A stretch of DNA of 64,000 nt from Foetidibacter luteolus (GCF_009650435.1 NZ_VVIP01000013.1:134771-198770), one strand, 5' to 3'. Positions 38,486 to 46,797 are shown, numbered from the stretch's first letter. A program made the numbers and translations. The notes: generated by a model from the letters alone, not told the origin.

Positions 38486-38536
38486 TATTTTAACCACGAT
38501 TAAACCTGATTTTACCAATTCTCCTGATTGTTGATT
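38486..38536 (+). repeat. CTGATT-word direct repeat, right unit
   Basis: TATTTTAACCACGATTAAAC, CTGATTTTACCAATTCTCCT and GATTGTTGATT. It pairs in direct orientation with 38305-38351. Confidence 0.55.
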
Positions 38537-38706
38537 TTTATTTATCCTCTAAATCCAATCAATCAACCCAAATTATGTTGCTGACTTTTCTCCATAAACA
38601 TCCATCGCTGGCCCTGCTTTAATCATTCTATTGCCGCTACCCCATTTGCATAAGCTGACATGGGAATTACTGTTTGCATAAGTAATTCTGATTGACTATG
38701 TCAATA

Positions 38707-39297
38707 CTACATTGTAAATACCTCATCCTGCTGGCTTAGGAATTCGTTTTCTACTACTTCTTCACCGGGTTCTTTACGCTCAAACTCTTTCAATTTTTCA
38801 TGAAAGCCTTTGCTGTCTTTGATAATTGCCACCCTTGCACTGCGCACAAATTCAATTAAGCCATAAGGCTCCAGGGCTTTAATAAGGCCCTCAATCTCTT
38901 CACGATGGCCGCTGGTTTCAAAAACAGTGTAATCTTTACGGATTACTACCGCCCTTGCGCCATACTCCCTAAGCAAACGTTCCACTTTTACCTTTTCTGC
39001 AATTACATCTGTTGGCACCTTATACAAAGCCAGCTCCTGCCAAACAATTTCTTCATTGGTATTAAAATAAGCCTTTAAAACTTCTACCTGTTTTTCAATC
39101 TGCCGGCAAAGCTTTCTTACCACATCTTCAGTTTCATTAATAACAATGGTAAACCTGTGCACACTTTCAATTTCTGAGGGTGAAGTGTTCAGGCTTTCTA
39201 CGTTTATTTTACGCCTTGAAAAAATAATGGCAATACGATTGAGCAGACCAATCTGGTTCTCCGTATAAACTGTAATAGTAAACTCCTGTTTTGACAT
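38707..39297 (-). CDS. ilvN: Acetolactate synthase small (regulatory) subunit
   Basis: This subunit carries valine feedback control of IlvB. It has 196 residues. An N-terminal ACT domain (FTITVYTENQIGLLNRIAIIFSRRKINVESLNTSPSE) is followed by the C-terminal IlvN domain. ilvB and ilvN are usually adjacent. Here two unrelated genes and several repeats separate them (39316-40714), which looks like an insertion into the operon. Confidence 0.94.
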   Translation of the reverse strand: MSKQEFTITVYTENQIGLLNRIAIIFSRRKINVESLNTSPSEIESVHRFTIVINETEDVVRKLCRQIEKQVEVLKAYFNTNEEIVWQELALYKVPTDVIAEKVKVERLLREYGARAVVIRKDYTVFETSGHREEIEGLIKALEPYGLIEFVRSARVAIIKDSKGFHEKLKEFERKEPGEEVVENEFLSQQDEVFTM

Positions 39298-39315
39298 AAT
39301 ATGTTTTTGTATGTC

Positions 39316-39906
39316 TTAAAATTCTTTATCCGCTGTTTTTACCGCGATGATAATTCCTGTTGACCAATTTAACTTGGTTAAAGTAATGTCTTTCCTGTTC
39401 TCCAAAACATCAATAAACTTCTCTGCTTTTGCAGCATGACCATCCGGCCAGTTTAGCTGTGGCAACATATCATCTATAATGTAAAAGCCGCCAATGCGCA
39501 GCAATGCCAAAGCCTCTTCAAATAAGTCGTACTTGCCTGGCATGGCATCCGCAAATATCAAATCGAATTTATCGCCCTTGTATGTTTGCAGCCATTCATA
39601 TCCATCAGCGCAAACAAAGCAAACCCGTTCATCCGCAAGGTTCTGCCTGGCAATATCCATAAGCAAAGCATTATTATCAATGGTTACCAGTTTTGCATCT
39701 TTGCGCATACCAGCAACAATCCAAGACGTAGCAAGCCCACTGCCCGTACCCAATTCCAAAATTTTGGCCGTGCCTTTTGATGCCACCAATGTTTTTAACA
39801 GGCTGCCTGTATATAAATCAGAAGCCATATTAAAAGCCAACGCTTTGGTTGCATTTGCAATGCGTTCGTATTGTACCGGTATGTCTGTAAAAATGCTATC
39901 CTGCAT
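39316..39906 (-). CDS. Class I SAM-dependent O-methyltransferase
   Basis: The 196-residue product is a Rossmann-fold methyltransferase of the caffeoyl-CoA/catechol type. Motif I is KILELGTGSGLATSWIVAGM. LVTIDNNALLMDIARQNLADERV and DLIFADAMPGKYDLFEEALALLRIGGFYIIDDML follow; the acidic residues of the last fit the metal site of this class. It lies 18 bases upstream of ilvN, so it is probably cotranscribed. A role in branched-chain synthesis is not known. Confidence 0.82.
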   Translation of the reverse strand: MQDSIFTDIPVQYERIANATKALAFNMASDLYTGSLLKTLVASKGTAKILELGTGSGLATSWIVAGMRKDAKLVTIDNNALLMDIARQNLADERVCFVCADGYEWLQTYKGDKFDLIFADAMPGKYDLFEEALALLRIGGFYIIDDMLPQLNWPDGHAAKAEKFIDVLENRKDITLTKLNWSTGIIIAVKTADKEF

Positions 39907-39935
39907 GTTGCTGATTGAAACCTCTATTTTATACT

Positions 39936-39983
39936 GTTCGTGGCGTCTTCGCCACGAACCTTTATTCTATCGCCTCTGGCGAT
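39936..39983 (+). repeat. Left REP pair flanking the RAYT gene
   Basis: Two hairpins lie side by side: GTTCGTGGCG-TCTT-CGCCACGAAC (39936-39959, perfect 10-bp stem) and ATCGCC-TCT-GGCGAT (39969-39983). The inner one overlaps the 3' end of the RAYT gene by no base; the gene stops at 39984. The same pair recurs in inverted order at 40559-40606. Confidence 0.8.
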
Positions 39984-40544
39984 TTAGTAATACAAAAAAT
40001 CAATTTCCATTATGCCTTTTCCATTTGTATAACTTGAAGCGCTTGAGTAAATATAATCTTCAGCATTTGTAACCCAGCCTGCCCTTACCGGGTTTTGATG
40101 GATATAATTAAGCTTTACTTTCATAAACGCTTCAGAAGATATTTCTTCCGGATGATTATCCCCTGTCCAAATTTTAAATTCCTTATTCTGTTCTGTTCTG
40201 TTTGCATGAAAACGGAACATGTGCAATAACCAGTCTCTTCTGCTTTCAGGTTCATTCATGATTGCATGGATAAACTCTTTTGTGGAATAAGACTTAAAGT
40301 CTCTTAACGTATCGCTTAACTTTCCGCTTTTCGACTGCCATATTACGTGAACATGGTTTGTCATTACCACAAAAGCGCCTATACTTAATGCTTTGTTCTT
40401 ACGGCAATACTGCATGCTCTTCAGCAATATGTCGCGATATACTGCCCTGCTAAACAAATCAATCCATCCTACTACTGTAAATGTCATAAAATGCAAGCCA
40501 AACTGGTTCCTGATTTTATAGCCATCAGCATATTCATAGCTCAT
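39984..40544 (-). CDS. REP-associated tyrosine transposase (RAYT, Y1/HUH type)
   Basis: This is a single-strand HUH transposase related to IS200/IS605 TnpA. It has 186 residues. The metal-binding HUH motif is NHVHVIW (His64, His66). The nucleophile is Tyr147 in KLNYIHQNPVRAG, the hallmark of the RAYT group. Inverted REP hairpin pairs flank the gene on both sides, as RAYT genes usually have. RAYT proteins are thought to spread their REP sequences. It sits inside the ilv block, between ilvB and the methyltransferase gene, and probably rides on that transcript. Confidence 0.92.
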   Translation of the reverse strand: MSYEYADGYKIRNQFGLHFMTFTVVGWIDLFSRAVYRDILLKSMQYCRKNKALSIGAFVVMTNHVHVIWQSKSGKLSDTLRDFKSYSTKEFIHAIMNEPESRRDWLLHMFRFHANRTEQNKEFKIWTGDNHPEEISSEAFMKVKLNYIHQNPVRAGWVTNAEDYIYSSASSYTNGKGIMEIDFLYY

Positions 40545-40558
40545 AAGGTACAGTTTAC

Positions 40559-40606
40559 TCGCCAGAGGCGATAAAATATGTGTGTGAAGCGAAGACGCTT
40601 CTCACA
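40559..40606 (-). repeat. Right REP pair flanking the RAYT gene
   Basis: TCGCC-AGA-GGCGA (40559-40571) and TGTGTGAAGCG-AAGA-CGCTTCTCACA (40581-40606; one mismatch in an 11-bp stem). The pair mirrors the left one: the inner hairpin is the same TATCGCCTCTGGCGA and the outer one shares the GCGTCTTCGC core. These differ from the 77-bp family. Confidence 0.8.
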
Positions 40607-40632
40607 GCATTTGCAAAAAACCTGCTGCACAA

Positions 40633-40693
40633 TGCTGAATAATGTTCTGAACGTACAAGTGAGTGACACAACAGTCGCCCAATAGTAGCAATC
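40633..40693 (-). repeat. 77-bp interspersed repeat, copy 10 (B core with C-type half)
   Basis: GCTGAATAATGTTCTGAACG, TACAAGTGAGTGACACAAC and AGTCGCCCAATAGTAGCAAT. The core is subfamily B, but the right half CGCCCAATAGTAGCAAT matches copy 6 of subfamily C. It lies 20 bases after the ilvB stop. Confidence 0.75.
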
Positions 40694-40713
40694 CAGTTTG
40701 TCCCAAAAAAAAT

Positions 40714-42456
40714 CTACTTCAACCTAATCTCTGCAACACTGCAGCCCTGGGGAACCATTGGAAAAACATTGTTTTCTTTACCCACCATAACTTCAAGCAA
40801 ATAAGACCCGTTATGGTCAATCATTTCTTTTAAAGCAGCTTTAAGATTGGCCCGCTCGTTTACTGTTTTACCGGCAATACCATATCCTTTGGCGATGGTA
40901 ACAAAGTCAGGGCTCTGTATATCCACAAAAGAATACCTTCTCGAATGGAACAACTCCTGCCACTGGCGTACCATACCCAGAAAGTTATTGTTGAGAATAA
41001 GAATTTTTACCGCTGCCCCAAACTGCATAATGGTACCCATTTCCTGCAACGTCATTTGAAAGCCGCCGTCGCCAATAATGGCCACCACTGTTCTTTCCGG
41101 GGCACCATATTTAGCACCAATGGCGGCAGGCAATGCAAAACCCATTGTACCCAAGCCGCCGGAAGTAACATTACTTTTAGATTGTATAAATTTTGCGTAA
41201 CGGCAAGCTACCATTTGATGCTGTCCAACATCGGTTACAATTACCGCATCTCCCTTTGTTAAATCGTTCAACGCATCCAGCACTTCAGCCATGCTCAATT
41301 CATCAGTTGTTGGGTGCATCTCTTTATTAATTACCAACTCTTCTTCCTGCTGTGTGTGTTCTCTAAACCTTTGAAGCCAGGCGGTATGCTGTTTCTTTTC
41401 TATCAGTTCTGTAAGCAATGGAAGGGTTTCTTTGCAATCGCCCCAAACCGGCACTGTTGATTTTACATTCTTATCAATCTCCGCGGGGTCAATATCAAGG
41501 TGAACAACTTTAGCCTGCTTTGCATACTTGTCTAACCGCCCGGTAACACGGTCGTCGAAACGCATACCCACAGCAATCAATACATCGCATTCGTTGGTTA
41601 AAACATTAGGCCCATAGTTGCCATGCATACCCAGCATACCCACATTTAACGGATGGCTTGTTTCCAAAGCACTTAAACCAAGAATTGTCCACGCAGCAGG
41701 CAACCCTCCTTTCTCAATAAAGTTTTTAAATTCTTTTTCCGCCTCACCAAGTATCACCCCTTGTCCAAAAATTACAAACGGCCTTTGTGCTTCGTTAATA
41801 AGCTTAGCGGCTTGCTCAACATACTCTTTTCTAACAATCGGCTTTGGGCGATAACTGCGGATATGGTTGCAAGGTTCATAACCTTTGTAATCAAATTTTT
41901 GTACCTGCGCATTTTTGGTAATGTCAATTAATACCGGGCCAGGGCGGCCACTTCTGGCAATGTAAAAAGCCTTTGCCAATGCGGCAGGAATTTCGTTGGC
42001 ATCCGTTACCTGGTAATTCCATTTGGTAACAGGTGTAGTAATGTTTATCACATCTGTTTCCTGGAAGGCATCTGTGCCCAGCAGGTGTGCAAAAACCTGC
42101 CCGGTTACACAAACAACCGGCGTACTATCAATTTGTGCATCGGCAAGGCCAGTAACAAGATTGGTTGCGCCGGGGCCGCTGGTAGCAAATACAACGCCAA
42201 CCTTACCGGACGTTCTTGCATAGCCCTGGGCCGCATGTATGGCACCCTGCTCATGACGGACCAATATATGTTCCAGCTCTTTCTCGTAATCAAACAAGGC
42301 ATCATAAATTGGCATGATGGCGCCCCCGGGATAGCCGAAAATAGTAGTTACCTCCTCTGCAATCAGCGCTTTTAATACGGCTTCGCTGCCACTGATATTT
42401 TCGGTGGTTTTAGCAGGCGCTTCAATTTTTTCTTCCGTTAATTCAAGAGTGCTCAT
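40714..42456 (-). CDS. ilvB: Acetolactate synthase large (catalytic) subunit
   Basis: This ThDP- and FAD-dependent enzyme forms acetolactate and acetohydroxybutyrate. It has 580 residues in three domains. HEQGAIHAAQGYARTSGKVGVVFATSGPGATNLVTGLADA is the N-terminal pyrimidine-binding domain, with the catalytic Glu in HEQ. The FAD/transhydrogenase-like middle follows. The C-terminal ThDP site is GDGGFQMTLQEMGTIMQFGAAVKILILNNNFLGMVRQ (GDG to NN). It pairs with ilvN despite the separation. Confidence 0.96.
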   Translation of the reverse strand: MSTLELTEEKIEAPAKTTENISGSEAVLKALIAEEVTTIFGYPGGAIMPIYDALFDYEKELEHILVRHEQGAIHAAQGYARTSGKVGVVFATSGPGATNLVTGLADAQIDSTPVVCVTGQVFAHLLGTDAFQETDVINITTPVTKWNYQVTDANEIPAALAKAFYIARSGRPGPVLIDITKNAQVQKFDYKGYEPCNHIRSYRPKPIVRKEYVEQAAKLINEAQRPFVIFGQGVILGEAEKEFKNFIEKGGLPAAWTILGLSALETSHPLNVGMLGMHGNYGPNVLTNECDVLIAVGMRFDDRVTGRLDKYAKQAKVVHLDIDPAEIDKNVKSTVPVWGDCKETLPLLTELIEKKQHTAWLQRFREHTQQEEELVINKEMHPTTDELSMAEVLDALNDLTKGDAVIVTDVGQHQMVACRYAKFIQSKSNVTSGGLGTMGFALPAAIGAKYGAPERTVVAIIGDGGFQMTLQEMGTIMQFGAAVKILILNNNFLGMVRQWQELFHSRRYSFVDIQSPDFVTIAKGYGIAGKTVNERANLKAALKEMIDHNGSYLLEVMVGKENNVFPMVPQGCSVAEIRLK

Positions 42457-42540
42457 ACTCTGTTGTTTATTAAAAATGAATTTTGTTTTTATACTTAGCC
42501 AGTTACTGATTTTAATTTAGATACCAGCTAATAATTTCAT

Positions 42541-42587
42541 GGTCCCGAAACTTCGGGATTGCGTCGCAATCACTTCATCGTTCCGGT
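42541..42587 (+). repeat. 77-bp interspersed repeat, copy 11 (subfamily C)
   Basis: GGGATTGCGTCGCAATCACT and TCATCGTTCCGGTTAA. CCCGAAACTTCGGG makes a small hairpin at its left. The core ATTGCGTCGCAAT is a perfect odd-centre palindrome here. It lies between ilvB and the ORF6N genes. Confidence 0.65.
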
Positions 42588-42641
42588 TAAAATGGCGGCT
42601 TCAGTCTTCTCTAAAATCATCTCAACTATTTTCAAACCACT

Positions 42642-43157
42642 TTACTTCTTAAATCCGATTCTTTCTCTATCCTCCCACGATTTCTGCTCCTGTTTTTCAT
42701 CCAGCAAATTTTCAATCGCATCATAAATCTGATTCAGTTGCGCATCATGGTTTCCAACCCTTTCACGAAGCTCTTTTAATTGTTCCAGTAAATCGCCGTA
42801 CTGGATAGCAAATTTCCGCACATCAACAAACGCTCTCATTATTGCGATATTCATTTTGATAGCCTTATCAGAATTCAATATGCCGCTTAGCATTGCAATA
42901 CCTTGCTCTGTAAATGCAAAAGGCATATATCTTGTTCCTCCTCTTTGGTTTGAGGTCGCAAATTGCGTCCTCAAACTTTCAAATTCCTCTTTCGTCAGTT
43001 GAAACATAAAATCTGATGGAAAGCGTAGCATATTTCTCCTAACAGCCTCCTTCAATCTTTTTGTATCAACTCCGTACAATTCAGCCAAATCAAAATCAAG
43101 CATCGTTTTCTGGCCTCTTATTTCAAATATCTTTTGCTGTATAACCTGTATTTGCAT
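42642..43157 (-). CDS. ORF6N-domain DNA-binding protein, copy 1
   Basis: The 171-residue protein has an N-terminal ORF6N domain (KIFEIRGQKTMLDFDLAELYGVDTKRLKEAVRRNMLRFPSDFMFQL), then RYMPFAFTEQGIAMLSG. A C-terminal coiled-coil segment ends at KEERIGFKK-like residues. ORF6N proteins occur in phages and as stand-alone regulators; the target here is unknown. The second copy follows upstream in tandem. The first 20 and last 55 residues are almost identical between them, while the middle differs much more. It interrupts the ilv block. Confidence 0.85.
   Translation of the reverse strand: MQIQVIQQKIFEIRGQKTMLDFDLAELYGVDTKRLKEAVRRNMLRFPSDFMFQLTKEEFESLRTQFATSNQRGGTRYMPFAFTEQGIAMLSGILNSDKAIKMNIAIMRAFVDVRKFAIQYGDLLEQLKELRERVGNHDAQLNQIYDAIENLLDEKQEQKSWEDRERIGFKK
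42948..42976. repeat. 29-bp palindrome inside ORF6N copy 1
   Basis: The arms GTTTGAGGTCGCAA and TTGCGTCCTCAAAC pair at 13 of 14 positions around a single central base (42962). It encodes the LRTQFATS stretch. Confidence 0.65.
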
Positions 43158-43230
43158 AGCATATGGATTATAAATATTGTTACCGGCTCTGGTGCTCCTT
43201 CAACGTTTAACAACATTATTCATCCTTTAT

Positions 43231-43809
43231 TCAAGACTGGATTTTAAATCCGATTCGTTCTCTTTCACTCCACGATTTTTCCTCCTGTTTTTCATCCAGC
43301 AAATTTTCTATCGCATCATAAATCTGATTCAGTTGCGCATCATGATTTCCAACCCTTTCACGAAGCTCTTTTAATTGTTCCAGTAAATCGCCGTACTGGA
43401 TAGCAAATTTCCGCATGGCAACAAAAGCCCGTACAATAGCGATGTTCATTTTCCTTGCCTTATCACTTTTCAGAACACTGGCCAACATAGTTACGCCGTG
43501 TTCAGTGAAAGCATAGGGTTTCAAATCTTTTCTTCTTCTTTTTTGAGAACTGGTCACAAATTGTGACGAGTTCATCTCCTGGTTATCAATGTCTTGCGCA
43601 TATGAGGTCACAAATTGTGACCTCATATGCTGCCATTCTTCAGCAGTAAGCCTGAACATAAATTCCTCAGGAAAACTCTCAATATTCCTTTTAACTGCCT
43701 GATTAAACACTTTCGTTTCCACTTCATATAACTCAGCCAAATCAAAATCAAGCATCACTTTCTGGCCTCTTATTTCAAATATCTTTTGCTGTATAACCTG
43801 TATTTGCAT
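43231..43809 (-). CDS. ORF6N-domain DNA-binding protein, copy 2
   Basis: This 192-residue paralogue has the same N-terminal MQIQVIQQKIFEIRGQK and the same C-terminal LEQLKELRERVGNHDAQLNQ as copy 1. In the middle it carries an extra section with two SQFVTS motifs. The frame can extend 20 codons upstream to 43869. I prefer 43809 because copy 1 starts at the matching ATG and its upstream copy of that stretch is not open. The upstream DNA (to about 43875) is also duplicated, so the unit includes the leader. It lies 27 bases after the ilvD stop. Confidence 0.84.
   Translation of the reverse strand: MQIQVIQQKIFEIRGQKVMLDFDLAELYEVETKVFNQAVKRNIESFPEEFMFRLTAEEWQHMRSQFVTSYAQDIDNQEMNSSQFVTSSQKRRRKDLKPYAFTEHGVTMLASVLKSDKARKMNIAIVRAFVAMRKFAIQYGDLLEQLKELRERVGNHDAQLNQIYDAIENLLDEKQEEKSWSERERIGFKIQS
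43547..43573. repeat. 27-bp palindrome inside ORF6N copy 2 (first)
   Basis: The arms GAACTGGTCACAA and TTGTGACGAGTTC match at 12 of 13 positions around base 43560. It encodes one SQFVTS motif. Confidence 0.65.
43598..43630. repeat. 33-bp perfect palindrome inside ORF6N copy 2 (second)
   Basis: The arms GCATATGAGGTCACAA and TTGTGACCTCATATGC are perfectly complementary around one central base (43614). It encodes the other SQFVTS motif. It is the longest perfect odd-centre palindrome found in coding sequence of this window. Confidence 0.75.
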
Positions 43810-43896
43810 AGTGTATGGATTATAAACATTGTTACCGGCTTTGGTGCTTCTTTTAACGGTTAACAACATTCTTTGTCCATCCCCAGGGCCGGGAGT

Positions 43897-45582
43897 TTAA
43901 TCCTCATCCGTCACACAACCTTCAGCAGCGGTCTTTACATACTTTGCATACTTATACAAAATACCTTTTGTTGCTTTGGGCGCTGGTTTCTTCCAGGCTG
44001 CTTTGCGTTTAGCAATTTCATCTTCGCTAACTTTTAAAGTAAGCGTGTTTTTGGTAGCGTCTATTTCAATAATATCATCGTCATTTACCAGGCCAATTAA
44101 ACCGCCTTCAACGGCCTCCGGAGTAATGTGCCCTACTACAAAGCCATGAGTTCCACCGCTAAACCTGCCATCCGTAATCAAAGCAACCGATTTACCCAAA
44201 CCCGCACCAATAATAGCACCCGTTGGCTTCAGCATTTCCGGCATGCCTGGCGCTCCTTTTGGCCCAATATTCCGGATAACCACCACATCACCTGCATGTA
44301 CCCTGCCGGAAGCCAGACCTTTAATTAAATCATGCTCACCGTCAAATACTCTTGCAGTACCTTCAAACCGTTCCCCTTCCTTACCACTGATTTTAGCAAC
44401 GCTGCCACCTTCTGCAAGATTGCCGTACAATATCTGTAAGTGCCCGGTTGCCTTTAATGGCTTTTCCAAAGGATAAATAATATCCTGGGCCTCAAAATCC
44501 AGGTCAGGTGCATCTGCAAGGTTTTCCGCGACTGTTTTACCTGTTACAGTTACGCAATCGCCATGTAACAACCCTTTACTCAGTAAATACTTCATCACTG
44601 CGGGCACCCCACCAAATTTGTGTAAATCTTCCATCAGGTATTTTCCGCTGGGCTTAAAGTCGGCAAGTACCGGTATTCTATCGCTGATGGCCTGGAAATC
44701 ATCCTGTGTTAAAGGAACGTCCACACTTTTTGCAATGGCAATTAAATGAAGTACCGCATTGGTACTGCCCCCAAGTACCATAATTACCGTAATTGCATTT
44801 TCGAATGCCTTACGTGTCATGATATCTTTCGGCTTGATATCTTTTTCCAACAATATCTTTATTGCTTCTCCAACAGCTTTGCATTCTTTTTGTTTTTCTT
44901 CGCTTAATGCAGGGTTGGAAGATGAATAAGGCAGGCTCATCCCCAAAGCTTCAATGGCACTAGCCATCGTATTGGCAGTGTACATGCCGCCACAGGCGCC
45001 TGCACCCGGGCAGGCATTTCTCACTATCCCTTTAAAATCTGCTTCATCCAGGTTGCCTGCTATTTTTTGCCCCAGGGCTTCAAAGGCAGATACAATATTT
45101 AAGTCCTGTCCCTTATAGTGCCCCGGCGCTATGGTACCCCCATACAGCATGATAGAGGGCCGGTTCAGCCTGCCCATTGCCATAATTGAACCCGGCATAT
45201 TTTTATCGCACCCGGGAATGGTAATCAAACCATCATAATATTGGGCGCCGGCATTGGTTTCAATACTGTCGGCAATTACATCACGGCTAACCAGGCTATA
45301 ACGCATCCCATCTGTTCCCATACTTATGCCATCGCTTACCCCAATAGTGTAAAAGCGCAGCCCCATTAATCCTTCAACATCATTCACGCTTTCTCTTACA
45401 ACCGTCGCTAAATCATTCAGGTGCATATTACAGGGGTTACCATCCCAACCCATGCTTACAATACCTACCTGAGCCTTGTTAAAATCTTCTTCTTTAAATC
45501 CTATTGCATAATACATAGCCTGCGCTGCCGGCTGTGTTACATCCTGTGTTAGCGTTTTGCTGTATTTATTTAATTCTGGCAT
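43897..45582 (-). CDS. ilvD: Dihydroxy-acid dehydratase
   Basis: This Fe-S enzyme makes the 2-oxo acids that precede valine and isoleucine. It has 561 residues. The cluster cysteines are in [15 protein letters not shown] and [19 protein letters not shown], and [35 protein letters not shown] is the family signature. It lies 89 bases after ilvE, with a hairpin between. Confidence 0.96.
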   Translation of the reverse strand: MPELNKYSKTLTQDVTQPAAQAMYYAIGFKEEDFNKAQVGIVSMGWDGNPCNMHLNDLATVVRESVNDVEGLMGLRFYTIGVSDGISMGTDGMRYSLVSRDVIADSIETNAGAQYYDGLITIPGCDKNMPGSIMAMGRLNRPSIMLYGGTIAPGHYKGQDLNIVSAFEALGQKIAGNLDEADFKGIVRNACPGAGACGGMYTANTMASAIEALGMSLPYSSSNPALSEEKQKECKAVGEAIKILLEKDIKPKDIMTRKAFENAITVIMVLGGSTNAVLHLIAIAKSVDVPLTQDDFQAISDRIPVLADFKPSGKYLMEDLHKFGGVPAVMKYLLSKGLLHGDCVTVTGKTVAENLADAPDLDFEAQDIIYPLEKPLKATGHLQILYGNLAEGGSVAKISGKEGERFEGTARVFDGEHDLIKGLASGRVHAGDVVVIRNIGPKGAPGMPEMLKPTGAIIGAGLGKSVALITDGRFSGGTHGFVVGHITPEAVEGGLIGLVNDDDIIEIDATKNTLTLKVSEDEIAKRKAAWKKPAPKATKGILYKYAKYVKTAAEGCVTDED

Positions 45583-45633
45583 GGTTGATTTATATTTTTA
45601 TGTTACAAGCTTTCGAAATATTTATCATCATTT

Positions 45634-45669
45634 GCTTTGGCCCCGGCAGTTCCTGCTTCTGGGCAAAGC
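45634..45669 (-). repeat. Hairpin between ilvE and ilvD
   Basis: GCTTTG-G-CCC pairs with GGGCAAAGC (9 pairs, one bulged G), starting just after the ilvE stop. There is no T-tract, so it may stabilise or process the transcript rather than end it. Confidence 0.45.
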
Positions 45670-45671
45670 TT

Positions 45672-46568
45672 TTAAACTGCTTCGCTCATCACTTCAGCCT
45701 CTATTACTTTTGCAGAATAGGCCTCTTTTACCTTTTTACTAAGGGTATCATTCCAGTCAAGCTTAAATCTTACATCATCCAGGCTCTCCCAGCCTATTAT
45801 CTCTGCCGCGGTACCACAGAAAAAGGCAGCATCCATCTCTTGTACCTCGGCGGTGGTAAACAATTTTTCTTCAACCGGAATATTTAGTTCCTCACATATT
45901 TCAAATACCGTTGCCCTTGTTATACCTGGTAAAATGTTTCCTGCCGGCGGGGTATAAAGTTTGCCATCCTTTTCGTAGAACATGTTTGCACCAGGGCCTT
46001 CAGCAACGTAACCATTTATATCGGTAAGTAAAGCCTCATCATAACCTTTGGCCTTGGCTTCCTGGCTGGCTAATATGGAGTTTACATAATGACCATTTGC
46101 TTTTGCCTCAATCTTAAAGCCCTTAGGATTAGGACGCTGAAAAGAGGATGTTATTACACGCAATAATTTTTCACCAAGAAACAAACCCATTTCCCATACT
46201 TCTATTACAATGAAGGATTGCTCGTTCACCACAAAGCTCATATTGGCAGGCGCATACACCACCGGACGTATATATGCGTTTTGCAAATTGTTTCTTTTCA
46301 ATACTTCATACGTTATATCAATTAGCTCACCTGTTGTCCAGTGATAGGGCAGATTAAGGGCAATGGCTGAGTTTTTCAGCCTGTCATAATGTTCTGTGGC
46401 TTTAAATATTTTTGTTTCCCCGTCTGCTGTCCTGTAGGAACGAATCCCTTCAAATACTGCATAGCCGTAGTGAAAGGACTGACTGTAATAGTCCATTTTG
46501 GCTTCTGCAGCCCTTACATATTCTCCATTTAAGTAGAGAATTGTTTCGTTGTTATAATAGCTTGCCAT
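45672..46568 (-). CDS. ilvE: Branched-chain amino acid aminotransferase
   Basis: This PLP class IV transaminase does the last step of valine, leucine and isoleucine synthesis. It has 298 residues. SFHYGYAVFEGIRSY is the conserved start region. ILASQEAKAKGYDEALLTDINGYVAEGPGANMFYEKDGKLYTPP and ILPGITRATVFEIC are the class IV signatures. It is the first structural gene behind the ilv attenuator. Confidence 0.95.
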   Translation of the reverse strand: MASYYNNETILYLNGEYVRAAEAKMDYYSQSFHYGYAVFEGIRSYRTADGETKIFKATEHYDRLKNSAIALNLPYHWTTGELIDITYEVLKRNNLQNAYIRPVVYAPANMSFVVNEQSFIVIEVWEMGLFLGEKLLRVITSSFQRPNPKGFKIEAKANGHYVNSILASQEAKAKGYDEALLTDINGYVAEGPGANMFYEKDGKLYTPPAGNILPGITRATVFEICEELNIPVEEKLFTTAEVQEMDAAFFCGTAAEIIGWESLDDVRFKLDWNDTLSKKVKEAYSAKVIEAEVMSEAV

Positions 46569-46642
46569 TGTCTGTTTGTTACCCCCAACCCCTGAAGGGA
46601 TGTTTTAATGATAAAATGTTTTATTTGTTCAGTTGTATTCCG

Positions 46643-46702
46643 TGGTACAAGAGTGCGACGCAAAGATGCTTAATGCTTAGTCAATTGCCGGGCTCATAAA
46701 AA
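46643..46702 (-). repeat. 77-bp interspersed repeat, copy 12 (subfamily A)
   Basis: GTGGTACAAGAGTGCGACGC, AAAGATGCTTAATGCTTAG and TTGCCGGGCTCATAAAAAT. It lies in the untranslated stretch between the attenuator and ilvE. Confidence 0.75.
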
Positions 46703-46708
46703 TTTGCC

Positions 46709-46735
46709 TTTACATCCCCGTACAGGGGATGTAAA
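46709..46735 (-). repeat. Stem-loop between attenuator and ilvE
   Basis: TTTACATCCCC-GTACA-GGGGATGTAAA is a perfect 11-bp stem with a five-base loop. It lies downstream of the terminator arm and could shape the readthrough transcript. Confidence 0.6.
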
Positions 46736-46743
46736 ACAACAAA

Positions 46744-46772
46744 AAACCCGCCCTCGTAATTGAGGCGGGTTT
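46744..46772 (-). terminator. ilv attenuator terminator
   Basis: On the minus strand AAACCCGCCTC (46762-46772) pairs with GAGGGCGGGTTT (46744-46755) with one bulged G, and TTTTTT ends the structure (46741-46746). The 5' arm can instead pair with 46800-46811 in the leader ORF, an antiterminator of 11 pairs with one bulge. The position behind the leader peptide fits transcription attenuation. Confidence 0.85.
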
Positions 46773-46797
46773 GTATAACTAAGTGTACCGTTATGCG

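Larger units (their letters stand above)
38241..38706. other. 466-base repeat-filled gap between ilvN and ilvC
   Basis: Interspersed repeat copy 9 lies in the middle (38407-38484). Two diverged direct repeats of about 47-51 bases flank it, at 38305-38351 and 38486-38536. Both read TATTTT, AACCA(G/C)GATT and CTGATT words. The rest is AT-rich, and no ORF is credible. Confidence 0.6.

Noticed and set aside
40559..40606. The RAYT's REP hairpins as the source of the 77-bp family
   Set aside because: The REP cores (GCGTCTTCGC, TATCGCCTCTGGCGA) do not occur in the 77-bp copies, so a direct link is not supported.
43810..43869. Upstream extension of ORF6N copy 2 by 20 codons
   Set aside because: The duplicated upstream stretch in copy 1 is not open in that frame, and both copies share the ATG that starts MQIQVIQQ.
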